Of a stretch of DNA of 64,000 nucleotides, positions 25,359 through 33,469 are shown piece after piece. Position 1 is the first letter of the stretch, and each line of letters opens with the position of its first letter. The DNA lies in the NCBI RefSeq assembly GCF_014696625.1, contig NZ_JACJQL010000030.1, forward strand, positions 21,951 to 85,950, in the 5' to 3' direction. Source of the DNA: Nostoc parmelioides FACHB-3921 (lineage in GTDB: Bacteria > Cyanobacteriota > Cyanobacteriia > Cyanobacteriales > Nostocaceae). The translations under genes were made by a program, and so were the position numbers. The notes under the pieces are model-generated. The model made no database searches, was not told the DNA's origin, and worked only from the letters and a program-made list of their open reading frames with translations.

Positions 25359-25459
25359 AGTATTCCCCTAATTTTGAGCATGACAATATCGGCGGTACTG
25401 TATCCGTGCCGCATCTGTTCTTCTTGCATTACGAGTTGCTACTTAGTGGTGATTAGCAC

Positions 25460-27097
25460 TCACCACAGCAGCCGTAATTCATTTTTGAAATATCGGTCTG
25501 TCTTTTTCGGGCGGTCTTTCCAATGCTCCCAAGCCACCCAGACCTCATCCCCCATGTCTTCGATGACTTCACCTCTGGCCTTATACAAAGCACAGTAGAT
25601 ATCAGCGTGGGCAACAATAGAACTAAGACCAATCACTTCACCATCAAAAGAACCGGACTCGGCAGGGGTTTCTTCAAGAACCAATGGTTCCGCAATGGGT
25701 GAGGATTCCGTTTTCTCCAAAGCGGTGATTAGCTCTGTCTCTTCGGTGGTCAACTCTGCCCAGTAATCAGCTTTGATAACTTCGTATTCCTGCGCCACAC
25801 TCAAATAGTCCCACCAGCTACACCCAGGTTTGGCAAGCACAGCCCTAATATCGCTAACCGCTTGGGGTAGCAGTTGTAGTTGTTCTGCACGATATGCGAT
25901 CGCACTTGGTGTTGCTTCACTGCCTAAAATCAATGCCGCAGCTTCCAACGCTTTGGTGTTGTTCATGGCGCTGGCGAGATTACCAAGCGCTATACCCATC
26001 AGTCGTAAGCACTCCTGGGCGTTTTCTTTGGGTGGTTCCTCCGCCAGCGATCGCAGGTCAATTGTCTTATCCAGAGCTTGTTTAACCCCTTTGTTCAGTG
26101 CTTTAGTCGCCTGTTTGGTAAGAGTATTGCCCCATTCTTGAGCAGGACGTTGTTGTACAGCATTTTCTAGTTCCTGAATACGCTGCTTGAGTTGTTGGTT
26201 ATCGTATTCCAACTGTTTCAATGCTTCCATCTCGTCCAAGCGTTGCTGTAACTCGATGTTCTGCTGTTTTTGCTGTTGGAATAACTGCTGTAGTGAGGTT
26301 AATTGTTCTTGAACTTGTTCCTCTGCCTTGGTTGTAGCTTCTGTGAGTAAGCCGATTCTTAACTCTTGCTCCAGCCTCTCCAATTCTTGCTGGTGCTGTT
26401 TTCTAATCTGGGCGATCGCTTCGGCATATTCTTTGGGATAAGTTCTTTCGGTAGAGAATGGAACGCTTGGTGCATCTAAGTCAGCATTGTTAACCAGTTC
26501 CTTACTACCGTCAGCAAAAGTAACAATCTGCTGCCAGTAGTTCGGGTGGTCTGCTTCGATTGTCCCCGATTCTCCATGTCTGTGGTGAGTTGCTGATGTA
26601 ACCGTGACTTTCGCAAATTCAGGAACCATTGGTTCTTGAATTTTGGGAACCACTGGTTCCTGAACTTTTTTACGTGGCACTTGAGGAACCACTTTTTGGG
26701 CAGCAGCCGCAAAATCCGATTCACTGGGGGAGGGGTTTTCTTGTACTGCGATCGCTACAGCTTCCTTGAGCTTGTCTGGTTCCTTGACCAAACGGAGCAA
26801 GGGACGGGCTTGACGTTCATTTTTGATGTGTTCGCCTAATTCTCCTACTGTGTCAATAACTTTTTTGGCTCCCAGCAGTTGGTTAATTCGCCGGAAGCCC
26901 CCCCAATCTGATAATTCATGCTGGCAGTACTCTTTAAAACTGGTGTACCCGGCTTCAAGGTACATCTGTTTATCCCGCATCTGCAATATTTCCTCAACAG
27001 CTTGCCACTCAAAGCGGTCAATGGAGGTAAACGTTTCTTGAATGCTGGCGTTGAGATTGCCATAGTCAATGGTTGATGTTTTTTCCAGTGTCAGCAT
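25460..27097 (-). CDS. Large coiled-coil DNA-binding-like plasmid protein, module copy 2 (intact)
   Basis: 545 aa, the intact form of the family. N-terminal HTH-like domain (YTSFKEYCQHELSDWGGFRR, NERQARPLLRLVKEPDKL), linker with a small beta domain (HRHGESGTIEADHPNYWQQI), long coiled coil of about 100 residues, helical domain (ECLRLMGIALGNLASAMNN) and C-terminal SH3-like domain (SIVAHADIYCALYKARGE, VWVAWEHWKDRPKK). Start ATG 27097 as in the other copies. A nested inverted repeat at 27150-27219 lies 53 bases upstream and is shared with copy 3, suggesting a binding site or control element. Confidence 0.8.
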   Translation of the reverse strand: MLTLEKTSTIDYGNLNASIQETFTSIDRFEWQAVEEILQMRDKQMYLEAGYTSFKEYCQHELSDWGGFRRINQLLGAKKVIDTVGELGEHIKNERQARPLLRLVKEPDKLKEAVAIAVQENPSPSESDFAAAAQKVVPQVPRKKVQEPVVPKIQEPMVPEFAKVTVTSATHHRHGESGTIEADHPNYWQQIVTFADGSKELVNNADLDAPSVPFSTERTYPKEYAEAIAQIRKQHQQELERLEQELRIGLLTEATTKAEEQVQEQLTSLQQLFQQQKQQNIELQQRLDEMEALKQLEYDNQQLKQRIQELENAVQQRPAQEWGNTLTKQATKALNKGVKQALDKTIDLRSLAEEPPKENAQECLRLMGIALGNLASAMNNTKALEAAALILGSEATPSAIAYRAEQLQLLPQAVSDIRAVLAKPGCSWWDYLSVAQEYEVIKADYWAELTTEETELITALEKTESSPIAEPLVLEETPAESGSFDGEVIGLSSIVAHADIYCALYKARGEVIEDMGDEVWVAWEHWKDRPKKTDRYFKNELRLLW

Positions 27098-27149
27098 ATT
27101 TCTTGCCCACTATTGGTAAATGCTGAAGACGGTCACGAACGCAAATTGC

Positions 27150-27219
27150 CAAAGTGAACACCCATGCTGATGTGGAAGGTTTAATAAAAGTATGTCAGCA
27201 TTGTAGTTAGGTCACTTTG
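27150..27219. promoter_or_regulatory. Nested inverted repeat upstream of the coiled-coil gene, copy 2
   Basis: CAAAGTGA (27150-27157), 6 bases, ATGCTGA (27164-27170), 24 bases, TCAGCAT (27195-27201), 10 bases, TCACTTTG (27212-27219). Copy 3 preserves the same four words and outer spacings at 61773-61843. More TCAGCAT/ATGCTGA words lie at the start codon and near 27121. Candidate operator, origin element or centromere site. Confidence 0.65.
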
Positions 27220-27355
27220 TTGCCCAACCATCTGGACAATTGCACTGCTTGCCGGCGGCGATTGTCCGGTTTTGAGCGTTTTATTATTTAGGGCGATTCA
27301 TTTTTTTTTAGCATGACAAACAAGCGCTCACTTTGGGCGCAAGGTATTGCTTATC

Positions 27356-27410
27356 TTGACGTAAACTATGGTAGACATTTAGAATAGTTTTGTCAACCGT
27401 GGTAGTCAAT
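27356..27410 (+). promoter_or_regulatory. Promoter of the module 2 regulator with operator-like repeats
   Basis: TTGACG (27356-27361), 18-base spacer and TAGAAT (27380-27385). TGGTAGAC lies in the spacer and CGTGGTAGTCA follows the -10. Related CAACCAAGGTAGACTA occurs after the gene near 27712-27729. This suggests autoregulation by the XRE protein. Confidence 0.5.
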
Positions 27411-27425
27411 AAGGAACTCCGAATA

Positions 27426-27707
27426 ATGGCGGTAGATATTGATGATGTAGCTTATGTTCGGTGGAACTCCGATAAAATTGCTATCGTCAAAAACGCAATG
27501 CGGGAAAAAGAGAATATGTCTGTAAGAGACTTAGCACAAGCTTTACAGGCTAATGATATTTCTTGTAGTCATCAAAATCTGAGTAAACTTTTAAACGGTA
27601 AATACTCAATTATTTCTCTAGAAATTGCTCGTGGTATTAGTGAAATATTATCTATTCCTGCCCAAGACCTAGTAAAAATCTATGCTTTTTCTGTCTACAA
27701 TGGTTGA
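27426..27707 (+). CDS. XRE/Cro-type HTH regulator, module 2
   Basis: 93 aa from ATG 27426; a TTG at 27390 would add 12 residues over the promoter region. MSVRDLAQALQANDISCSHQ then NLSKLLNGKYSIISLEIARG and ISEILSIPAQDLVKI show a lambda-repressor-like HTH. In contrast to modules 1 and 3 this regulator reads rightward, towards the cassette. It is not similar to the module 3 regulator beyond the fold. Confidence 0.75.
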   Translation: MAVDIDDVAYVRWNSDKIAIVKNAMREKENMSVRDLAQALQANDISCSHQNLSKLLNGKYSIISLEIARGISEILSIPAQDLVKIYAFSVYNG

Positions 27708-27742
27708 CTGTGGCAACCAAGGTAGACTAATATATTAATTGT

Positions 27743-27811
27743 GAAGCAGAAAAGTGCAATGCTTCCTTAACAAGCAAAGCTAAATTTTCTATCACTAATG
27801 CTTTCTGCTTC
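27743..27811 (+). promoter_or_regulatory. Leader hairpin of the module 2 cassette
   Basis: GAAGCAGAAA (27743-27752) pairs perfectly with TTTCTGCTTC (27802-27811). It lies between the XRE gene and the cassette. Copy 3 has CAGAAGC/GCTTCTG at the similar place (62546-62571). Possible attenuator. Confidence 0.45.
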
Positions 27812-27858
27812 TGGCTTTAAGCAAAAAATATAAAGCTACGCTTAATTGAGTTGAAAGC

Positions 27859-27936
27859 GTTGTGCTAAACCACAACGTTGTCTAAACCCAAAAACAAAGG
27901 CGACCGCCCAGGTCTGGAAAACTTTGCGATCGCCTT
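27859..27936 (+). promoter_or_regulatory. Two conserved stems before the module 2 cassette start
   Basis: GTTGTG (27859-27864) with CACAAC (27871-27876), then AAGGCGA (27897-27903) with TCGCCTT (27930-27936). In copy 3 the second stem is AAAGCGA/TCGCTTT, a compensatory G-C to A-T change. Confidence 0.55.
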
Positions 27937-27963
27937 GCCTTTCTATATCAAAGGAACTCTATT

Positions 27964-28758
27964 ATGACGCATCCTGTATATACCCAGCAAGTCCTAGCTA
28001 ACCTAAAGCTTGGACAAATCAAAAGTATTGCGGCTGACCTGGGAGTTAACTCAACAGGCGACAAGACACAGCGCAAAACTTGGATCAACTCTATCATTAC
28101 CCACCAGTCCGCCCAGCTTCATCAGGTTGACGAACAAACCCTAGCCCAAGCTGAACTACAGCAGCACATCAACCAAAAAGCGCAAGCCGTAGCACCGGAA
28201 CTATTGACATCACGCGAAATCGACTTTTACGAGCATGAATTGTACATAGGTGAAAGACTGGTTGCTCGGATTGTTTACGATAACGCAGATTTTGTCACCC
28301 AACGCTGGGTGGTGATGGTGAACAATACCGAAGTATTCCGCCGCAGTTGGTGGCAGAAGTGCTTTGATGATATCCAATGGCACTACTCACGCGGCACACT
28401 CCCAGTACAAGAACAAGAAGCACCAGCCGCTACTACTGCCAACGAAATCATGACGCAGATTTTCGATGCGTGTGAACAGTGCGGGTTGGAACTTCTCGAT
28501 GATGGGATTTATACCCGTGATGGTGAGAAATTAGGCGCAGTCGGCTTTACTGGTGGCAATTGGTGGGTCATCCGGGCTTCTTCAGTTGGGCAGCAAAAGG
28601 CTACGTGTGAGTCAGCGATCGCTGGAGTGCGGGTACTGTTGCAAGTTGAGGCTGTGGGCTGGAACGAACTTTTGGATAAGGCTTTTGACGAGCTAACGGC
28701 TGACGAGTGGCTGCTGGTGATGGAATCTGAGCCAGTCAGCGAATTGGTAGCGGCTTAA
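27964..28758 (+). CDS. Cyanobacterial plasmid two-domain protein with SAP-like N-terminus, module copy 2
   Basis: 264 aa. The extra N-terminal 50 residues (LANLKLGQIKSIAADLGVNS, DKTQRKTWINSIITHQ) resemble a SAP motif, a small helix-extended-helix DNA-binding unit. The rest matches the 3772 and 62756 products (EIDFYEHELYIGERLVARIV; YTRDGEKLGAVGF; ESEPVSELVAA). The longest of the three copies. The other two keep parts of the linker (QTLAQAELQQHINQ in copy 3), so the SAP-like part was probably lost from them. Confidence 0.7.
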   Translation: MTHPVYTQQVLANLKLGQIKSIAADLGVNSTGDKTQRKTWINSIITHQSAQLHQVDEQTLAQAELQQHINQKAQAVAPELLTSREIDFYEHELYIGERLVARIVYDNADFVTQRWVVMVNNTEVFRRSWWQKCFDDIQWHYSRGTLPVQEQEAPAATTANEIMTQIFDACEQCGLELLDDGIYTRDGEKLGAVGFTGGNWWVIRASSVGQQKATCESAIAGVRVLLQVEAVGWNELLDKAFDELTADEWLLVMESEPVSELVAA

Positions 28759-28762
28759 GGGA

Positions 28763-28788
28763 ATTAGTGGGCAGTATTGCCCACTAAT
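28763..28788 (+). promoter_or_regulatory. Intercistronic hairpin, module 2
   Basis: ATTAGTGGGCA (28763-28773) and TGCCCACTAAT (28778-28788) form a perfect 11-bp stem with a 4-base loop directly after the stop codon. Conserved in all three modules. Confidence 0.7.
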
Positions 28789-28890
28789 CTAAATGAAGCT
28801 GAATCGGGTTCAATATAACCCTTCATTTTGAAATCGTCTTTAGCAGATTTTTCTCAAAAGTCTACCAATCGCTTCAACCATCAATTCATC

Positions 28891-29214
28891 ATGGAACCCA
28901 CCATATCCATCCCAAAATATTGGGACTATCCCCGCTTTGTCTTTGGTCAACGCACCCAGCAAGGAGTCATTCTTGGACTCGAATATTATCCTCCTGACAC
29001 TCAGTTGGCTTACGAGTACGGTCATGGCTGGCGTTACGCTTTGATGCCACATAAGCAGTCTGAAGACATATTCCACTACCAGGAATCACAACTTAAGCAA
29101 CTTTCAAAGCAAGAATTACTTGCACAAATCACCGCAGAACTTGAAGAACATCAACAGCAAATCGTGATTCTGCAACAGCAATTACTGATGATTACAGGAG
29201 GCAGCAATGGCTAG
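28891..29214 (+). CDS. Small cyanobacterial plasmid protein, module copy 2
   Basis: 107 aa, close to the 4540 and 63550 products (MEPTISIPKYWDYPRFVFGQ; C-terminal Gln-rich helix). Start uncertain, as in copy 1; a TTG at 28828 would add 21 residues. Overlaps the next gene by 8 bases. Confidence 0.65.
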   Translation: MEPTISIPKYWDYPRFVFGQRTQQGVILGLEYYPPDTQLAYEYGHGWRYALMPHKQSEDIFHYQESQLKQLSKQELLAQITAELEEHQQQIVILQQQLLMITGGSNG

Positions 29215-29404
29215 ACCAAAGAAGAACGGTAATGATTTGACTGCTACGAATTTGTTGCATTCACTTCGCTGTCGTGGAGGTTCTGCACCTTTGCATACCA
29301 TCTATTTCTCTAACGTTGCTATCCAATCTTTACTAGAGCAAAACCTAGTGAAAGTTAAAAATACTGGTTGCGGTTTTGTGTTGGAACTTATCGAGCAAAC
29401 GTAA
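29207..29404 (+). CDS. Conserved 65-aa basic protein, module copy 2
   Basis: 65 aa, nearly identical to 4856-5053 (MARPKKNGNDLTATNLLHSL). AGGAGG sits 6 bases before the ATG. The likely winged-helix-like fold and DNA binding are inferred. Confidence 0.75.
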   Translation: MARPKKNGNDLTATNLLHSLRCRGGSAPLHTIYFSNVAIQSLLEQNLVKVKNTGCGFVLELIEQT

Positions 29405-29410
29405 GGAATA

Positions 29411-29455
29411 TTCAGGAGCCAAAGCAATTAAAAATCATAAACCTTTTGGTTCCTG
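29411..29455 (+). promoter_or_regulatory. Extra imperfect hairpin in module 2
   Basis: CAGGAGCCAAAG near 29414 pairs imperfectly with CTTTTGGTTCCTG near 29443-29455. Module 1 lacks this about 70-base segment between the same two genes. It may be an attenuator or a small inserted repeat. Confidence 0.4.
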
Positions 29456-29497
29456 GCTCTTAATTATCAACAAGTACAAGCAATAGGAAATAGTGTC

Positions 29498-29701
29498 ATG
29501 AGCGAAGGTGAAGTTAGCCTAATCGATTTAGTTAGTGTCACTCAATACCTGTTATCCCAAATTGAGAAACATCCCGATTTTATTAAGCTGGAATACTACC
29601 CAGATTTAACCATTGGTGATGCTCAAACTGCACTGTCTTATCTTAAGGATGAGCTAGAAAATAATCAACCATCTGCGGCTATTGCCAAGGTTTCTGATTA
29701 G
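29498..29701 (+). CDS. Small conserved acidic protein, module copy 2
   Basis: 67 aa, related to 5076-5270: LIDLVSVTQYLLSQIEKHPD and LEYYPDLTIGDAQTALSYL. Mostly helical; unknown function. Followed by the covarying hairpin at 29710. Confidence 0.65.
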   Translation: MSEGEVSLIDLVSVTQYLLSQIEKHPDFIKLEYYPDLTIGDAQTALSYLKDELENNQPSAAIAKVSD

Positions 29702-29709
29702 AAGAAACT

Positions 29710-29740
29710 ATCGCCTGAACGAGTTCTTATTTCAGGCGAT
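29710..29740 (+). promoter_or_regulatory. Intercistronic hairpin with compensatory change, module 2
   Basis: ATCGCCTGAA (29710-29719) and TTCAGGCGAT (29731-29740), perfect 10-bp stem. It corresponds to 5281-5311, where the C-G pair is T-A. Confidence 0.7.
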
Positions 29741-29836
29741 GTCTACGACAAGCCGCGTTGCGTCTACGCAGTTAGCAATAGCATCTTCTAGCAGAAATTG
29801 TATTGTCTCATACTCCGGAAATTTTAGAGGTTAAGA

Positions 29837-29887
29837 ATGAGTAACGAAATCAAACTAGGACTTTGCAATTTTCCGTCATGGTTCTGA
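29837..29887 (+). pseudogene. Truncated start of the 268-aa cassette gene
   Basis: MSNEIKLGLCNFPSWF then stop. The first 11 codons and the GAGG site match 5386 (MNNEIKLGLCN), after which homology ends abruptly. It marks the right breakpoint of module 2 at about 29870. Confidence 0.8.
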
Positions 29888-30012
29888 TGCTTGTTCAGTA
29901 ATATTTCGGCAACAGTACCCGTATCTCGGATCAATGCAATGCCTCTTAGAGTTTGGCATTACTGAGCCACGAGGGTAGACCATCAATTATCTGGTAAATT
30001 ATTTTCCAGAAA

Positions 30013-30906
30013 TCACCTTAGTTTACGTTTGAGGGTTGAAGCTGCACCGAGAGTGCCGAGGGCAAGGAGGCTGAGGATGGAAGAGGGTTCGGGGACACTT
30101 TCTTGATGTTGTTGTAGAAAATTTACTGAGAATGAATTAGTCTGCCCTGGATCTAGAGTTCCTACCACATTGGCTACTAAAAATTCACCATCACTTAAAG
30201 AAAAAGGAACATCAAGTTCTATTTGTTCATCTGGTAAAACACTCCATCCCCTCCCTCCGTTATCAAATATATTTATATCCTCTAATAAACTTGTTGTAAA
30301 ATTGCTACGCTCTATTAAATTTGGACTTCTTCCAAGCAGAATACTATTTATGAATAGTTCTCTATTTCCATCATTAGTGAAAGTATATGACAACGGAGTA
30401 GACGACAATGCTAAGGGAGACAAAGGATTTGGGTTCCTTTCTGGTTGTACGACAAAACCTGCCAAACCATTTCGAGTTGGGAGTCTCACTCCCAGTGGGC
30501 CGGTTAGATAAACGTCTCTTAGCCATTTAACTGCATTTTTTTTCTTTGAATCAAACAATATATCGATTACTACTGGTTTATTAACAGGTATGGTAGTCCT
30601 ATCACCAGTAGTTGGATCTATAAAGAAAATGTCCTGATCAAAAACACTAAGACCAGTATTAGCAATCTGTACTACTTGACCAATAGGTAAAATGTTGATT
30701 GAACCCCCTAAAATTCCTTCGCCAAAACCAGGAATCTTAAATCCAATTCTAGCATCCTCTGCTGGTACATTTGAGTCGTTTATTAGAACGTTTCCAGATG
30801 ACACTACAAGTGCTGCTAAAGCACTAGAATAATTAATTAAAGAAACTAAGGGTATAGTTACTGTTAAATTCAATGTGGCTTTTAGTAATGAATGAGTAAG
30901 TTTCAT
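30013..30906 (-). CDS. PEP-CTERM sorted extracellular protein
   Basis: 297 aa from ATG 30906 (MKLTHSLLKATL). Signal peptide about 1-31 ending SSALA. The C-terminal sorting signal is VPEPSS, then a hydrophobic stretch LLALGTLGAASTL and basic KRKLR. Such proteins are exported and processed by exosortase. The body is beta-rich (for example IGFKIPGFGEGILGGSINIL) with no enzymatic motif. No exosortase is in the window, so processing would depend on the chromosome. A longer in-frame start at 31074 is unlikely because the signal peptide would be buried. Confidence 0.8.
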   Translation of the reverse strand: MKLTHSLLKATLNLTVTIPLVSLINYSSALAALVVSSGNVLINDSNVPAEDARIGFKIPGFGEGILGGSINILPIGQVVQIANTGLSVFDQDIFFIDPTTGDRTTIPVNKPVVIDILFDSKKKNAVKWLRDVYLTGPLGVRLPTRNGLAGFVVQPERNPNPLSPLALSSTPLSYTFTNDGNRELFINSILLGRSPNLIERSNFTTSLLEDINIFDNGGRGWSVLPDEQIELDVPFSLSDGEFLVANVVGTLDPGQTNSFSVNFLQQHQESVPEPSSILSLLALGTLGAASTLKRKLR

Positions 30907-31365
30907 AATTTTTATTTTTTGATTAAGAGCAGTTTGTGTGTATTGATTACAGGTTGAGATATTAGAGCTAGCACTCCTCTCGTACCTTGAGTCAAGAAAC
31001 AGACCCACCCAACCTCCACTTTCAAGGGCAGGTTTTTTGTTTAAGCAGAAGAGAAAGTGGTGGGATATCTCCAAGATTCAGGGAAGAAGCCACCAACAGG
31101 CAAAGGTTGCAAAAAATTTTGCGGTGTAAGATGAAACTAAAAATTTTCCAAACTGAAGATATAGCCGAAGTTTTACTTGGTGACGTATTACCCACAAGAT
31201 AATCAAACAGCACCTTTATTGAGTTGTTAAGGAATGATTGATTATGTAAATTCCTGGAGAAACCTGATGCTAATATAGTTTCTCTTATTTCAAAAATAGG
31301 GAACCTTTAAAAGATGTTCTTAAGCATCCGCTTGCTGTTTTTTTTACAGTACAACATCTCATAAA

Positions 31366-31376
31366 TTTTACGGTTA
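31366..31376 (+). promoter_or_regulatory. Candidate parS word TTTTACGGTTA
   Basis: TTTTACGGTTA. Its exact inverse occurs at 32855-32865 and its 9-base core TTACGGTTA at 33562-33570, all within 2.2 kb around parB. Confidence 0.4.
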
Positions 31377-31594
31377 ACTGTCTATATAAAATTAGTAAGT
31401 TTTACCTAAACTTTAATTATCCCAGTAAAGAATATGATAATGCACAAAAGTATTTGATTTAAAAGAATCTTTTGTGAATTCATAAGTAAATAAATGTTAA
31501 AAATACTATCGCTTTTGACAAAATTTAGATGCAGTTTTTGGTAGCACAACTATATTAACAATCTGCGGCAATCATCTACAGTAGCCAAAGCGCC

Positions 31595-31672
31595 ATCACA
31601 TCCTCTCCCTTCCTCGATCAAATCACCATTTACAACCATATAATCCCACTAAAAACATTTCCCTTTCAGAAA
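31595..31672 (-). pseudogene. Decayed end of a 449-aa-type protein
   Basis: Leftward reading gives KCF, stop, then WDYMVVNGDLIEEGR, matching KCQQWGYVVVNGELVKWER at the end of the 24009-25358 product. Nonsense-mutated and very short. It suggests that a further module remnant lies beside parB. Confidence 0.5.
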
Positions 31673-31792
31673 TGTCAATTCCTCACAAGTTCCTCAAATT
31701 TAGTCTCTAATTTGAAATTAGAAGCAGATTTAACTACATTTCTGAAGCTAATCATCATATTTGATACTTTTTCAACTTTAATGGAGAAATTT

Positions 31793-32725
31793 ATGATGAA
31801 TGCTGCCCTGCCAGATCAATTTAGATGGACAACACCAACAAATAAGCTAGATATTAACTATAGTATTTTGCCTACTCAATGCCCTATTACAGTTGCAATT
31901 GATCTGATTGAATTATCTCTGAAACAACCACGGCGTTACTTTGACCCGAAGAAGTTAGCTCAACTTGTAGAATCGGTCAAAGAACACGGCATTTTAGAAC
32001 CAGTCCTAGTTCGTCCACTTGCTCACGGCAAATATGAATTGATAGCTGGCGAAAGAAGAATCAGAGCCGCACGCACTGTAGGATTGCTTGAAGTCCCTAT
32101 TATTTCCCTAGAGCTAAATGATCAACAAGCCCTACAAATTGCTCTTATGGAGAATTTGCAACGGGAAGACCTTAACCCTGTTGAAGAGACAGAAGCCATA
32201 CTAGGACTACTATCGTTATCTTTGGGAATAGATACTAATAAAGTTATCTCTTTATTACACAGTGCTTTTAACGCTAAACAAAGGAATCAACAACTGAATC
32301 AAAACGTTTTGATTCAACTTGAGCAGATTGAATTACTGTTGTCACAAATAGGAAAATTCAATGCAGCTAGTTTCCGTTCTAGTCGGCTGCCTTTACTGAA
32401 GCTACCGGAAGAAATTCTTTCATCTCTGCGACAAGGAGAGATTGAGTACACCAAAGCCCAAGCGATCGCACGAGTTAAATCTGAACCACAGCGTGCTGAC
32501 TTGCTCAAGATAGCGATCACAGAAAATCTTTCTTTGAGCGAAATCAAAACAAGAGTTAAAGCACTAAAATCCTCATCAGAACCACAATCACAAAATGCTG
32601 TAACTGAAAGGTTCAATGAGATTAATAAACTCTTACATCAAAAACAAGCTTCAATCAAATCTCAAAACCAAGAGAGAATCACTAAGCTTTTAGATGAATT
32701 GGAGAAATTGATTTGCGAAAATTAA
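31793..32725 (+). CDS. parB: ParB-like partition protein
   Basis: 310 aa from ATG 31793, 6 bases after GGAG. ParB/Srx nucleotidase domain about residues 35-130: QPRRYFDPKKLAQLVESVKE, GILEPVLVRPL, ELIAGERRIRAARTVG (the GERR box that binds CTP) and ALMENLQREDLNPVEETEAI. The central part is a degenerate HTH region (LSLSLGIDTNKVISLLHSA). The C-terminus is a coiled coil. ParB binds parS and loads on DNA for partition. No parA gene is adjacent or elsewhere in the window, so its ATPase partner must lie outside or be absent. Candidate binding repeats flank the gene. Confidence 0.88.
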   Translation: MMNAALPDQFRWTTPTNKLDINYSILPTQCPITVAIDLIELSLKQPRRYFDPKKLAQLVESVKEHGILEPVLVRPLAHGKYELIAGERRIRAARTVGLLEVPIISLELNDQQALQIALMENLQREDLNPVEETEAILGLLSLSLGIDTNKVISLLHSAFNAKQRNQQLNQNVLIQLEQIELLLSQIGKFNAASFRSSRLPLLKLPEEILSSLRQGEIEYTKAQAIARVKSEPQRADLLKIAITENLSLSEIKTRVKALKSSSEPQSQNAVTERFNEINKLLHQKQASIKSQNQERITKLLDELEKLICEN

Positions 32726-32727
32726 AA

Positions 32728-32756
32728 ACGCAGAGATAATGCAAATAAATCTGCGT
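32728..32756 (+). terminator. Hairpin after parB
   Basis: ACGCAGA (32728-32734) pairs with TCTGCGT (32750-32756) just after the stop codon, followed by AATCTTACTT. The T run is weak. Confidence 0.5.
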
Positions 32757-33103
32757 AATCTTACTTAACAAAAGGAAACCTCAAAACCCTTGAAAAATTG
32801 TCTTTTTGTTTTTATGAGTTGATAACTATATAAACAAATGTAAGTGATAATATCTAACCGTAAAAAATAATTGACTAATTGATCAAGCAAGTAGAATATT
32901 AAAAGCATAACGGTACAGTAATTCTACGGTTTAATTCTTCAAATTAAACTATGCTTTACTAACATAAAAAGAGGGTGTACATAAAGAAAAACAACGTTTA
33001 TATCTTGATTTTCAAGGTATTTATGAAAAATTAATTGTATATTCCTTGTCGAAATATTGAATTACTTTTTCAACACAGTATCTTTCTTTAAGGAGTAATT
33101 TTC
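32757..33103. other. AT-rich region between parB and the dead patatin gene
   Basis: No gene. It contains the inverse candidate parS word and two near matches (AACGGTACAG at about 32909, CTACGGTTTA at about 32924), and ends with AAGGAG before the ATG at 33104. Confidence 0.45.
32855..32865 (-). promoter_or_regulatory. Candidate parS word, inverse orientation
   Basis: TAACCGTAAAA, the exact inverse of 31366-31376. Near matches follow at 32909 and 32924. Confidence 0.4.
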
Positions 33104-33469
33104 ATGACTCAAGAAATTTAAGAAATCATAGAAGAAAACCGTCCTAAGCAGTTATTATCTATTGATGGTAGTGATATTCGAGGTATTTTACCTCTTCAAA
33201 TCCTCAAGGAAATAGAGAACATAGTTCTTAGATATAACCCAATCTGCAACTGTTTAGGAGATTATTTTAATTTTGTTGCAGGTACAAGTACGGAGTCAAT
33301 CATTGCCACAGGGTTAGCAATAGGAATGAAAGTAGATGAAATCTTAAAAATTTATACAGAAAATGGACATGAAATATTTCAAAAAATTGAACTAAATGAT
33401 TCAACAATTCAGGAATATTTAAAACCTTCTATTGATAACGTAATAGAAATGTTGCCGTGGCAGTCTTAA
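33104..33469 (+). pseudogene. Patatin-like phospholipase remnant
   Basis: MTQEI then TAA (33119-33121), after which the same frame reads QLLSIDGSDIRGILPLQILK, YFNFVAGTSTESIIATGLAI and GMKVDEILKIY. Patatin enzymes normally have DGGGIRG (oxyanion) and GTSTGG (catalytic Ser). Here the Gly-rich loop is GSDIRG and the elbow is GTSTES. Ser is kept but Gly is replaced. It ends after 121 codons, whereas functional proteins are 300 or more. AAGGAG precedes the ATG. It lies directly upstream of the injection-system genes and could be the remains of a former cargo or neighbour. Confidence 0.8.

Larger units (their letters stand above)
30907..31792. other. Intergenic region upstream of parB
   Basis: 886 bases. 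No intact gene. It contains one copy of the candidate parS word (31366-31376), a decayed fragment of the 449-aa protein end (31595-31672) and otherwise AT-rich sequence. A 71-codon rightward frame at 30987-31202 has no family features. Confidence 0.45.
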
